NCBI GenBank assembly: GCA_002327905.1
Contig: DCUY01000116.1
Coordinates: 1 to 7,111, forward strand
Direction of reading: 5' to 3'
Origin: Caldifarciminota bacterium UBA2202
Lineage (GTDB): Bacteria; Hydrothermota; 32-111
DNA: 7,111 nucleotides
The notes below the pieces were generated by a model that made no database searches, was not told where the DNA came from, and worked only from the letters and a program-made list of their open reading frames with translations. The translations under genes and the position numbers were made by a program. Positions 1-5,040 of the stretch are shown in pieces. Positions within the stretch are counted from its first letter, which is position 1; every line of letters starts with the position of its first letter.

Positions 1-779
1 CACTTCATACAACACCAACGGATGTTGCGCACTGGAGTGTGAGGAGTATGGCGAAAGCGCAGGGAGTGAGCAAAGACATGGTACAGAGGATATGGAAGCA
101 GTATAATCTTAAGCCACACCTGATAAATACATTCAAGTTAAGCAGGGGCAAGGCGTTCAGAGAAAAGTTCTATGACATTGTTGGGTTATACATGAACCCA
201 CCGGACAAGGCAATCGTATTGTGCGTAGATGAGAAGAGCCGGATGCAAGCATTAGAGAGAAGTCAGTTGATACTTCCGCTTCGTCCGGGTATTCCTTCAA
301 GACAAACGCATGACTATGTCAGACACGGCACAACAACCTTGTTTGCCGCATTAAATATGCTTGATGGGAATGTGATAGGAGATTGTATGCCGAAGTTCAG
401 GCATCAGGAGTTCATAAGGTTTTTGCAGATAATCAATGTCAAGACTCCACCTGAACTTGACCTGCATCTTATTGTAGATAATTACGCAACCCATAAACAT
501 AAGAGTGTAATAAAATGGCTGGAGCGTCATCCTCGTTTTCACCTGCACTTAACTCCAACATCAAGTTCATGGCTGAATCTCGTAGAACGATGGTTCTCTG
601 AAATAACCTGCAAAATAATACGCAGAGGATCATTTGAAAATATTAAAGAGCTTGTTAATGTTATCAATCAATATATAGATAATCACAATCAAAATCCCAA
701 AGTTTTTGTCTGGACAGCCTCAGCCGAAAGCATTCTTAATAAAATTTCAAATGTCAAGAATTGTTACATTCCACACTAG
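1..779 (+). mobile_element. IS630-family insertion sequence, right part only
   Basis: The window opens inside an insertion sequence of the IS630/Tc1-mariner type, judged from the transposase it carries. The left end and left terminal inverted repeat lie outside the window, so the right terminal repeat cannot be found by pairing and the exact right boundary is unknown. It should lie shortly after the transposase stop, somewhere in 780 to about 850. IS630 elements normally insert at a TA dinucleotide, and several TA steps occur in that stretch, so the target site cannot be fixed. The element abuts the first toxin-antitoxin-like module. Confidence 0.75.
3..779 (+). CDS. IS630-family DDE transposase, 5'-truncated by the window edge
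   Basis: The protein cuts and joins DNA to move the insertion sequence. The frame is open from base 3, and the residues before the GTG at 39 (TTPTDVAHWSVRSMA) already match the family, so neither that GTG nor the ATG at 48 is the true start; the N-terminal helix-turn-helix region lies upstream. The end of that region is visible as VSKDMVQRIWKQYNL. The catalytic triad is complete: Asp in CVDEKS (codon 228-230), Asp in LIVDNYATHKH (codon 477-479) and Glu in SSSWLNLVERWF (codon 585-587), with 35 residues between the second Asp and the Glu. The C-terminus (FVWTASAESILNKI) is the usual IS630 ending, so the 3' part is intact. The gene is visibly less AT-rich than the restriction-modification genes at the other end of the window. 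Whether the element is active cannot be told without its ends. Confidence 0.93.
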   Translation, partial: LHTTPTDVAHWSVRSMAKAQGVSKDMVQRIWKQYNLKPHLINTFKLSRGKAFREKFYDIVGLYMNPPDKAIVLCVDEKSRMQALERSQLILPLRPGIPSRQTHDYVRHGTTTLFAALNMLDGNVIGDCMPKFRHQEFIRFLQIINVKTPPELDLHLIVDNYATHKHKSVIKWLERHPRFHLHLTPTSSSWLNLVERWFSEITCKIIRRGSFENIKELVNVINQYIDNHNQNPKVFVWTASAESILNKISNVKNCYIPH

Positions 780-794
780 ATTTCCGTCAAATGG

Positions 795-810
795 ATAAAT
801 AACCATAAAA
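795..810 (+). repeat. 16-nt repeat, copy 1 (ataaataaccataaaa)
   Basis: The 16 bases here recur exactly at 4760-4775. In both places the repeat lies roughly 50-65 bp upstream of a sequence built around GCGA-N-TCGC followed by ACTTGAC. It lies between the transposase stop and the first operator, so it may be part of the insertion-sequence end or of an ancestral duplication. Confidence 0.6.
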
Positions 811-850
811 TGTTATCTTACACGATATTTGCATGAGTGTAAAATTTGCA

Positions 851-892
851 GTCAAGTCTATTTGCGAATCGCAAATCGCAAATAGACTTGAC
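851..892 (+). promoter_or_regulatory. Large inverted-repeat operator overlapping the -35 box of the wHTH/nucleotidyltransferase module
   Basis: Two perfect 17-bp arms, gtcaagtctatttgcga (851-867) and its reverse complement (876-892), flank an 8-bp spacer. The half-site TCGCAAA is also tandemly repeated (869-875 and 876-882), so the left arm can form a 15-nt palindrome with either copy (861-875 is one). The right arm runs into the TTGACA box at 888-893. That placement suits a repressor blocking RNA polymerase. The obvious candidate is the winged-helix protein encoded immediately downstream, in line with known autoregulation of AbiE-type modules by their antitoxin. Binding is inferred; the symmetry is seen directly. 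Confidence 0.8.
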
Positions 893-915
893 AAAGGCAA
901 AAAAAAGTATATAAT
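888..915 (+). promoter_or_regulatory. Consensus sigma70 promoter of the wHTH/nucleotidyltransferase module
   Basis: TTGACA (888-893) and TATAAT (910-915) are both perfect matches, separated by 16 bp. The expected transcription start, about 7 nt after the -10 box, is at 921-923, which coincides with the ATG at 923. The promoter therefore predicts a leaderless or nearly leaderless mRNA. It also excludes the in-frame ATG at 833, which would place the operator and promoter inside the coding region, and the ATG at 914, which lies in the -10 box. Confidence 0.85.
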
Positions 916-922
916 GCTAAAT

Positions 923-1426
923 ATGAAACCGCAAGATGTTGTGATCATAATTAAAATAATTTCATTTATGGAAAAAAAATGGAGAATGATTGATGTTGCC
1001 TATCAGATTAAACTGAGTTCTTCGGAAGTGAATGAAGGTATAAAAAGGCTTAAACAATCAAACTTAATTTACGGAGAGAATAAAGTAAACTTTATAAATT
1101 TACAGGAATTTCTTTTTCATGGACTTAAATATTGTTTTCCTGTAAAAATAGAGGAAAATAGCAGAGGTATTGCAACAGCTCATTCAAGTAGATTCATGAA
1201 AGGTTATATAGATTCATATTCCGATTCAAATTATGTCTGGCCTTACGAGTATGGGGAATCTTATGGATTAAGCGTAAAGCCTTTATATAAGACTGTTCCA
1301 CAATTTATTGAGAATGATGAGTTCATGTATAAAACTTTAGCATATATAGATGTTTTGCGGTTAGGGCGTGTGAGAGAGGTGGAGTATGCGCAAAAACAAC
1401 TTGAAAAAATTTTGAAGTCCGAATGA
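923..1426 (+). CDS. Winged-helix DNA-binding protein, putative antitoxin/autorepressor of a nucleotidyltransferase module
   Basis: The predicted protein has 167 residues. Residues about 1-60 read as a MarR-like winged helix: helices around DVVIIIKIISFMEKKW, then SSSEVNEGIKRLKQSNLI as the recognition helix, then a short wing. The rest carries blocks that look conserved, EFLFHGLKYCFP (62-73), RGIATAHS (81-88) and PLYKTVPQF, of unknown function, and a charged helix at the end. The frame extends up to an ATG at 833, but the promoter and operator lie between 851 and 915, so the ATG at 923 is preferred. No Shine-Dalgarno sequence precedes it, as expected for a leaderless message. Its stop overlaps the start of the nucleotidyltransferase (ATGA), which implies translational coupling. 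By analogy with AbiEi/AbiEii pairs it probably represses the module and counteracts the partner. That role is inferred from context, and a simple regulator is the alternative. Confidence 0.82.
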   Translation: MKPQDVVIIIKIISFMEKKWRMIDVAYQIKLSSSEVNEGIKRLKQSNLIYGENKVNFINLQEFLFHGLKYCFPVKIEENSRGIATAHSSRFMKGYIDSYSDSNYVWPYEYGESYGLSVKPLYKTVPQFIENDEFMYKTLAYIDVLRLGRVREVEYAQKQLEKILKSE

Positions 1427-2118
1427 ATCCAGATAATATTCACGAAATTCTCGAAATTGTAAAAGCTCTAAGAAAGACAAATAGGCGTTTTTGGATTGTG
1501 GGAGGTGCAATTACTTTTTTGTATGTTGAAGAGGAATATGCATCGAAAATTAGACCCACCAAAGACATTGACTGTATCGTTGAAGTGCTTAATTATACGT
1601 CTTTTGCAGGGTTAGAATCAGATCTTAGAAATATAGATTTCGAACATGATGCGGAATCTGATATTATCTGCAGATGGAAATTCAAAGGAATAACGGTAGA
1701 TGTAATTCCTTCCGAATCGGGAAATATTTTAGGTTTTACTAATTCCTGGTACAAAGATGGAATGGAAAATTCAATTAAAAAACAGATAGAAGATATAGAA
1801 ATAAGTTATTTTCCTCTTTGCTACTTTTTAGCCTCCAAGATAGAGGCATTTAATAGCAGAGGAAAAGGGGATTATTATGGGAGTGAAGACTTTGAGGATA
1901 TTGTCTTTTTGCTGGATGGAGTTAAGAATCTCAAAGAATTTTATACTTTTCCGCCAAAAGTGATTATCTATCTTAAAACTCAATTTGCTTTAATGCTGAA
2001 TGATAAGAATTTTGAATCCGCGCTTTATGGTCATCTTGATCAATCACCCGTAAGGGACGGAAGAGCAGAGAGAATCATTGGTTTCTTAAAAGAATTTACC
2101 TTAAATAAATTTGATTAA
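1423..2118 (+). CDS. AbiEii/AbiGii-like nucleotidyltransferase, putative toxin
   Basis: The 231-residue protein has the signature of the DNA polymerase beta-like nucleotidyltransferase superfamily: WIVGGAITF (24-32) with the Gly-Gly pair, TKDIDCIV (46-53) giving the metal-binding Asp48 and Asp50, and VDVIP (92-96) giving the third Asp at 93. A later block, LASKIEAFNSRGKGDYYGSE followed by DFEDIVFLL (Lys139, Arg146, Asp156, Asp159), matches the second conserved region of the AbiEii/AbiGii family. Characterised relatives transfer nucleotides to RNA, in some cases tRNA, or bind GTP and stop growth; the substrate here is unknown. The ATG at 1423 overlaps the upstream stop, so the two genes are translated together. 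All catalytic residues appear present, so the enzyme is probably functional. A housekeeping nucleotidyltransferase is less likely given the paired winged-helix gene and its operator. Confidence 0.87.
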   Translation: MNPDNIHEILEIVKALRKTNRRFWIVGGAITFLYVEEEYASKIRPTKDIDCIVEVLNYTSFAGLESDLRNIDFEHDAESDIICRWKFKGITVDVIPSESGNILGFTNSWYKDGMENSIKKQIEDIEISYFPLCYFLASKIEAFNSRGKGDYYGSEDFEDIVFLLDGVKNLKEFYTFPPKVIIYLKTQFALMLNDKNFESALYGHLDQSPVRDGRAERIIGFLKEFTLNKFD

Positions 2119-2283
2119 TCCTATATTATATTCAATAATATACTAAACAGAATAACTTTTTACGATTGCGGACTGTCCGCCTTACAATAATCACCACAAA
2201 AAATGATAGCTTTCTTATATAATTACAAAAAAAATCATGTGTCGCTTAAAAGTATTGACAAAACCTATCGTCCCTGAAATCAC

Positions 2284-2312
2284 TTGACAAAATACAATTA
2301 ATTGTATATATT
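2284..2312 (+). promoter_or_regulatory. Sigma70 promoter of the second nucleotidyltransferase module
   Basis: TTGACA (2284-2289, perfect) is followed after 17 bp by TATATT (2307-2312, five of six). The predicted start is near 2319, giving a leader of about 24 nt before the ATG at 2343. Another TTGACA at 2255-2260 has no suitable -10 box. Confidence 0.75.
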
Positions 2313-2341
2313 AATACAAGGAGATGTATATAAAAATACAA
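2292..2341 (+). promoter_or_regulatory. Tandem ATACAA/TTGTAT operator ladder over promoter and ribosome-binding region
   Basis: A perfect 16-bp palindrome, atacaattaattgtat (2292-2307), fills the space between -35 and -10 and enters the -10 box. The forward half-site ATACAA recurs at 2292, 2314 and 2336, exactly 22 bp apart. The reverse half-site occurs as TTGTAT at 2302 and ATGTAT at 2324, also 22 bp apart. Units 2292-2313 and 2314-2335 match at 16 of 22 positions. Two turns of DNA per unit suits cooperative binding of repressor dimers on one face of the helix. The likely ligand is a protein of this module, perhaps the product of the gene at 2922; this is inference. Confidence 0.7.
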
Positions 2342-2353
2342 AATGATAAATGA
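2318..2353 (+). promoter_or_regulatory. Odd translation start region: distant Shine-Dalgarno and overlapping 9-codon ORF
   Basis: AAGGAG at 2318-2323 is the only Shine-Dalgarno-like run, and it lies 19 nt before the ATG at 2343, much further than the usual 5-9. A closer ATG at 2324 directly abuts it and opens a 9-codon frame ending in TGA at 2351-2353, across the 2343 start codon. No in-frame start exists upstream of 2343 because of a TAA at 2331. Weak initiation or coupling to the short frame would keep the nucleotidyltransferase at a low level. Confidence 0.4.
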
Positions 2354-2876
2354 GAACGAATTATTCAATGAGCTTTCAGTTTGGAATTCTCTCTTGAGGA
2401 GAAAGATTAATCTTATAGCATGCGGCGGAACGGCTATGACTCTTCTTAACCTTAAACCTTCAACAAAGGATATAGATCTCATAATTCCAAATGAAGAAGA
2501 TCATTCCTATATTGTTAGGATTTTAATTGAAGCAGGGTATAAAAAAGAAATAATAACACATGGCATAAGACTTAAATCAGTGACCGAGTTTGAATATGAT
2601 TTATTTAGAGGCAACAATGTGTACACCGCCGGTTTATTGGAGAGTCCTTTGGATGAGGGTAACAACCTGACGATAAGGGAATGGAGCTATATATATCTGG
2701 GGTGTCTTAATTACTATGATTTGATGATAACAAAACTATTTAGAGGTACAGCTACGGATTTTGGAGACATGTCTGTTTTATGGCAAAAAATCTATAAAAA
2801 TATGGATTTTGTAAAATTAAAAAAGCGATACGAAGAGCATGCGAGGTATGATGTCAGTGAAGAAAAGGTGCATTAG
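2343..2876 (+). CDS. Small nucleotidyltransferase, putative toxin or effector of the second module
   Basis: The 177-residue protein is a minimal nucleotidyltransferase-fold enzyme. LIACGGTAMTLL (24-35) supplies the Gly-Gly motif, STKDIDLIIP (40-49) the metal-binding Asp43 and Asp45, and FEYDLFRG (83-90) a candidate third Asp at 86. The late block MITKLFRGTATDFGDM (Lys131, Arg134, Asp139, Asp142) resembles the K-x-x-R-x(4)-D-x-x-D signature seen in DUF6036-type and AbiEii-like proteins. Its sequence is clearly different from the nucleotidyltransferase at 1423, so this is not a duplication of that gene. The ATG at 2343 is chosen because the conserved fold begins about 18 residues later and no upstream in-frame start exists. 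It is followed 45 bp later by the partner gene at 2922. The substrate is unknown. A toxin role is inferred from the pairing and the palindromic operator. Confidence 0.8.
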   Translation: MINENELFNELSVWNSLLRRKINLIACGGTAMTLLNLKPSTKDIDLIIPNEEDHSYIVRILIEAGYKKEIITHGIRLKSVTEFEYDLFRGNNVYTAGLLESPLDEGNNLTIREWSYIYLGCLNYYDLMITKLFRGTATDFGDMSVLWQKIYKNMDFVKLKKRYEEHARYDVSEEKVH

Positions 2877-2921
2877 AAATTTTAAAGTTTTCGAAAAAGA
2901 AATAAAGGAGCATGGATTATT

Positions 2922-3563
2922 ATGAAGAATAAAGAATTGATGGAAAAACTAAACGCATACGGCTATTCGTTATTGATGCCTGATGACAGAGAAGAAACAG
3001 CTAATGTGCTGAATGAAATATCCGCATCGCGAGAGCAAAGAATCTTGGAGGGATTTCCAGTTGTGTTGCTCAATATGATAAAAAAAGAAAAATTTTCATG
3101 TCAAGATTACAATAAACTGAATAAACTTTCAAAAGAGTTGTTTATAGTATCTCTCATCTGTTTTGAAATGAACTCTGAAAAGACATTAAGTCAAAAATTT
3201 AAAAATGAGTGTAATATAAATTCTCTCAAGATGAAAGTGTACGGTGATTTAATGAAAAAAAGGCGGAATTTAAAAGTTGGAGGCGAAACAATAAGCTCCG
3301 AGCGTGTGTTAAATACATTTCAAAAGTATAATTCAGAATCGGAAAAAAACGAAGGTTTTAAAAAGATAGAATTAAAAGAGAACTTGAATTTTAATAAATC
3401 ATTGAATAGACTTTTCCCGCCCAAACAGAAGGAGATAATCTTCAAGCGGTTAGATGGAGATGTTTTGACGCAGACTGAAAAAGAGTATTATTCAAGAGTT
3501 GTCAAGAAAAGAATAGAGGCGATTTTGAATGAGGACCTTCAAAGATTTCTAAAACAGTTATGA
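2922..3563 (+). CDS. Partner protein of the second nucleotidyltransferase, probable helical DNA-binding antitoxin
   Basis: The 213-residue protein has no named function that I recognise with certainty. Two parts stand out. Residues about 36-48 read REQRILEGFPVVL, a block I associate with proteins encoded next to small nucleotidyltransferases. The last about 50 residues contain LFPPKQKEIIFKRLDG and LTQTEKEYYSRVVKKRIEAI, a layout of helices resembling sigma region 4 or other helix-turn-helix domains. The middle is Lys/Glu-rich and probably less ordered. Start: AAAGGAG at 2904-2910 lies 11 nt before the ATG at 2922; an out-of-frame ATG at 2912 gives only six codons. The 45-bp gap from the nucleotidyltransferase and the lack of a clear promoter in it suggest a shared transcript. 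It is the best candidate to bind the ladder at 2292-2341 and to neutralise its partner; both are inference. Confidence 0.72.
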   Translation: MKNKELMEKLNAYGYSLLMPDDREETANVLNEISASREQRILEGFPVVLLNMIKKEKFSCQDYNKLNKLSKELFIVSLICFEMNSEKTLSQKFKNECNINSLKMKVYGDLMKKRRNLKVGGETISSERVLNTFQKYNSESEKNEGFKKIELKENLNFNKSLNRLFPPKQKEIIFKRLDGDVLTQTEKEYYSRVVKKRIEAILNEDLQRFLKQL

Positions 3564-3614
3564 ATTAGTTGTTTCAGTTGGTGTATTCATCATACGGAGC
3601 ACCTCTTATCGCTG

Positions 3615-3636
3615 TTCTACTGTGAAGAATCTATCA
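3615..3636 (+). repeat. Dispersed short repeat, copy a
   Basis: A 22-nt stretch ending in TGTGAAGAATCTATCA. It matches copy b (4884-4905) at 20 of 22 positions and copy c (4943-4964) at 18 of 22. All three lie in non-coding gaps on the same strand. They resemble degraded forms of the GAAGAATCT-type intergenic repeat common in many bacterial genomes. Confidence 0.6.
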
Positions 3637-3686
3637 TCTTCCAGCACATCAACTTACTCGCTTCCCATATTTGTGCAACTTGCCTG

Positions 3687-3715
3687 TTGACAAAATAGCT
3701 TTTTGGTTTAATAAT
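3687..3715 (+). promoter_or_regulatory. Sigma70 promoter of the ST7-like gene
   Basis: TTGACA (3687-3692, perfect) and AATAAT (3710-3715, five of six) are spaced by 17 bp. The predicted start near 3722 leaves a short leader containing the AAGGGAG ribosome-binding site (3727-3733, approximately), 5 nt before the ATG at 3738. The gene is therefore expressed independently of the upstream module. Confidence 0.7.
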
Positions 3716-3737
3716 TACGAAAACAAAGGGAGATTTT

Positions 3738-4733
3738 ATGCCGGATGATCCGAGACTGATAGAACCGATAATGATGGAGAGGATTCTGTATGTCTTTGAA
3801 AAGGTTTATGGCAAAAACTACATTCCTGGAGGAATAGAGGAATCTGATGAGGATTTCGAAAAGAATCTTCTTGACTATGTTCCAAAAAACAATATAGAGA
3901 GATCTCAATTGATGGTCTATGAGGCGTATGCAGTGGATGACAATGATGCAAAGAGAAAGATTGCAATAAAAGCCCTTGAAGTTGATCCTTTCTGCTGCGA
4001 TGCATACACTCTTCTCGGTTTTGCCGAGGTGGATGACGGCTTAAAGGCGCTGGGGTATTTCAAAATGGGGGAATCATTATTCAGGCAGAGACATACGGAA
4101 GAATATTTCAAAGAAAATGAAGGCGAATTTATGAATTGCTCCGAGACAAGGCCATACATGAGAAATCTCTACTACACGATTCTTATAGAGGAGACGCTCG
4201 GGCTTTACGAAGATGCGATAAAAACCGGAATTTTAATGCTGAAATTGAACAAAGAAGACAGCATGAGGATAGAGAGCCGAATGGTCATGCTTTATGCCGC
4301 AAAGGACAAGATGACAGAACTGAAAGATTTTCTTAATAAGATTCCTACCGAGCGTTTGAACGAACATGAAATTAATTTCGGGATGAGCTACTGCTATTTT
4401 CATTATCACAATGTTCCTGAGGTGGCGTTTAAGTATGCCGAACTGCTGTTCCGCTCAAATTCCTACATAAATAAATTCTTTATGGGAAAATACATGCCCA
4501 AAAGAGAAAAAATAGGTGAAATTCCTTCAGATGAAGAAGAGTCAGCGAAAGAGTTCATTAGCATGTTTTCGCGTGTTTTCAGCGAAAATCCGGTGAAGAC
4601 GAGTGCTTGGATAACATCTATAAGAGAATTTTATGCCCTTGCTGAAAAACATAAAGCAAAAGAGTCAAAACAGAAAGATAAAAGAAAAAAGCAGATGGTA
4701 AAACAGAGCAAGAAAAAGAACAGAAAGAGATAA
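3738..4733 (+). CDS. Tetratricopeptide-type protein resembling the ST7 family, with basic C-terminal tail
   Basis: The 331-residue protein looks like a soluble helical-repeat scaffold. ALEVDPFCCDAYTLLGFAE (79-97) reads as a TPR-like hairpin. ETRPYMRNL (136-144) followed by a helix ending GLYEDAIKTGILMLKLNKED is the segment that resembles bacterial members of the ST7 family, where an ETRPYMR-like motif precedes TPR-like helices. A further helical stretch continues to about residue 290. The last about 28 residues are almost all Lys, Arg, Gln and Ser (KRKKQMVKQSKKKNRKR), suggesting contact with nucleic acid or another acidic partner. No signal peptide or membrane segment is seen. AAGGGAG just upstream supports the start. 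Its role is unknown. Because it has its own promoter and differs in composition from its AT-richer neighbours, it may be a resident gene flanked by acquired modules rather than part of either one. Confidence 0.75.
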   Translation: MPDDPRLIEPIMMERILYVFEKVYGKNYIPGGIEESDEDFEKNLLDYVPKNNIERSQLMVYEAYAVDDNDAKRKIAIKALEVDPFCCDAYTLLGFAEVDDGLKALGYFKMGESLFRQRHTEEYFKENEGEFMNCSETRPYMRNLYYTILIEETLGLYEDAIKTGILMLKLNKEDSMRIESRMVMLYAAKDKMTELKDFLNKIPTERLNEHEINFGMSYCYFHYHNVPEVAFKYAELLFRSNSYINKFFMGKYMPKREKIGEIPSDEEESAKEFISMFSRVFSENPVKTSAWITSIREFYALAEKHKAKESKQKDKRKKQMVKQSKKKNRKR

Positions 4734-4759
4734 GAAACAAAAAAGAAACACCCAAAGAA

Positions 4760-4775
4760 ATAAATAACCATAAAA
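4760..4775 (+). repeat. 16-nt repeat, copy 2 (ataaataaccataaaa)
   Basis: It is identical to 795-810 and, like that copy, lies upstream of a GCGA-N-TCGC element followed by ACTTGAC. It starts 26 nt after the stop of the ST7-like gene. Confidence 0.6.
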
Positions 4776-4808
4776 CTTAAAATGACTTGAAGAAACGAAT
4801 ATATAGAT

Positions 4809-4842
4809 TATGCGATTCGCGATATGCGAAAAGAACTTGACT
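4809..4842 (+). promoter_or_regulatory. Operator-like element similar to the module-1 operator, without a working promoter
   Basis: Aligned to 861-892, 24 of 32 positions agree with one inserted base. Both contain GCGA-N-TCGC (864-872 and 4812-4820), a second GCGA/TCGC-like half-site, then A(A)CTTGAC. Here the -35-like box is TTGACT (4837-4842), but no TATAAT-like box follows at 16-18 bp and no gene follows in register. It may be a decayed copy of the module-1 control region or a second binding site for the same regulator. Confidence 0.5.
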
Positions 4843-4883
4843 TGCAGACTGTAATCCGTCATGCTTAACTACGTCTCGGTTAT

Positions 4884-4905
4884 TTCTATTGTGAAGCATC
4901 TATCA
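4884..4905 (+). repeat. Dispersed short repeat, copy b
   Basis: Ends in TGTGAAGCATCTATCA and differs from copy a (3615-3636) at two of 22 positions. A related fragment, TCATTCTGAAG, follows at 4918-4928. Confidence 0.55.
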
Positions 4906-4942
4906 ATTATAACACAATCATTCTGAAGTCTGCATTAGTTAC

Positions 4943-4964
4943 CTCTATCCTGAAGAATCTATCA
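4943..4964 (+). repeat. Dispersed short repeat, copy c
   Basis: Ends in TGAAGAATCTATCA, the last 14 bases being identical to those of copy a. It matches both other copies at 18 of 22 positions. Confidence 0.5.
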
Positions 4965-5006
4965 AAGAAATGGTGCTTTTTGGAACCACCTTCCATAAAA
5001 AATATC

Positions 5007-5034
5007 TTGATTTATTTTTAATATACTATATAAT
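5007..5034 (+). promoter_or_regulatory. Promoter of the DNA methyltransferase, predicting a leaderless mRNA
   Basis: TATAAT (5029-5034) is perfect and lies 16 bp after TTGATT (5007-5012, four of six). The expected start of transcription is at 5041, the A of the ATG. No purine-rich Shine-Dalgarno run is present in the preceding 40 bp, which is almost pure A and T, so sequence and spacing both point to a leaderless start. Confidence 0.65.
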
Positions 5035-5040
5035 TAATTT

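Larger units (their letters stand above)
4734..5040. other. 307-bp non-coding gap with relic operator, short repeats and methyltransferase promoter
   Basis: No coding frame here looks real. In order it holds an A-rich run, an exact 16-nt repeat (4760-4775), an operator-like element (4809-4841), two copies of a dispersed repeat (4884-4905 and 4943-4964), and the promoter of the methyltransferase (5007-5034). No stem followed by a T-run, as a standard terminator would need, is visible after the ST7-like gene. Confidence 0.6.

Noticed and set aside
39..41. GTG at 39 as the transposase start
   Set aside because: Residues encoded upstream in the same frame from base 3 already match IS630 transposases, so the gene is cut by the window edge.
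351..548. Minus-strand frame within the transposase
   Set aside because: It lies entirely opposite a well-recognised gene and has no motif of its own.
833..922. N-terminal 30 codons of the long frame beginning at ATG 833
   Set aside because: This stretch contains the inverted-repeat operator and a perfect promoter, has no ribosome-binding site before 833, and encodes a low-complexity segment outside the winged-helix fold.
2122..2142. 8-bp perfect AT-only stem with 5-nt loop just after the first nucleotidyltransferase (also a 6-bp GC-rich one at 2168-2180)
   Set aside because: Considered as a terminator; neither stem is followed by a T-run, the first is too weak (A-T only), and the second has almost no loop.
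2246..2482. Minus-strand frame over the second module's promoter
   Set aside because: It covers the operator ladder and the conserved nucleotidyltransferase motifs in antisense; no recognisable features.
3736..4159. Minus-strand frames and a + strand alternate frame (4136-4336) within the ST7-like gene
   Set aside because: They are overlapping shadows of a gene with good promoter, ribosome-binding site and recognisable motifs.
4665..4862. Minus-strand frame rich in Phe and Leu, superficially membrane-like
   Set aside because: The Phe/Leu run is only the reverse complement of the Lys-rich tail of the ST7-like gene.
3615..4964. CRISPR-like array from the three short repeats
   Set aside because: Spacing is irregular, copies are imperfect, one lies over 1.2 kb away with a gene in between, and no cas genes are present.
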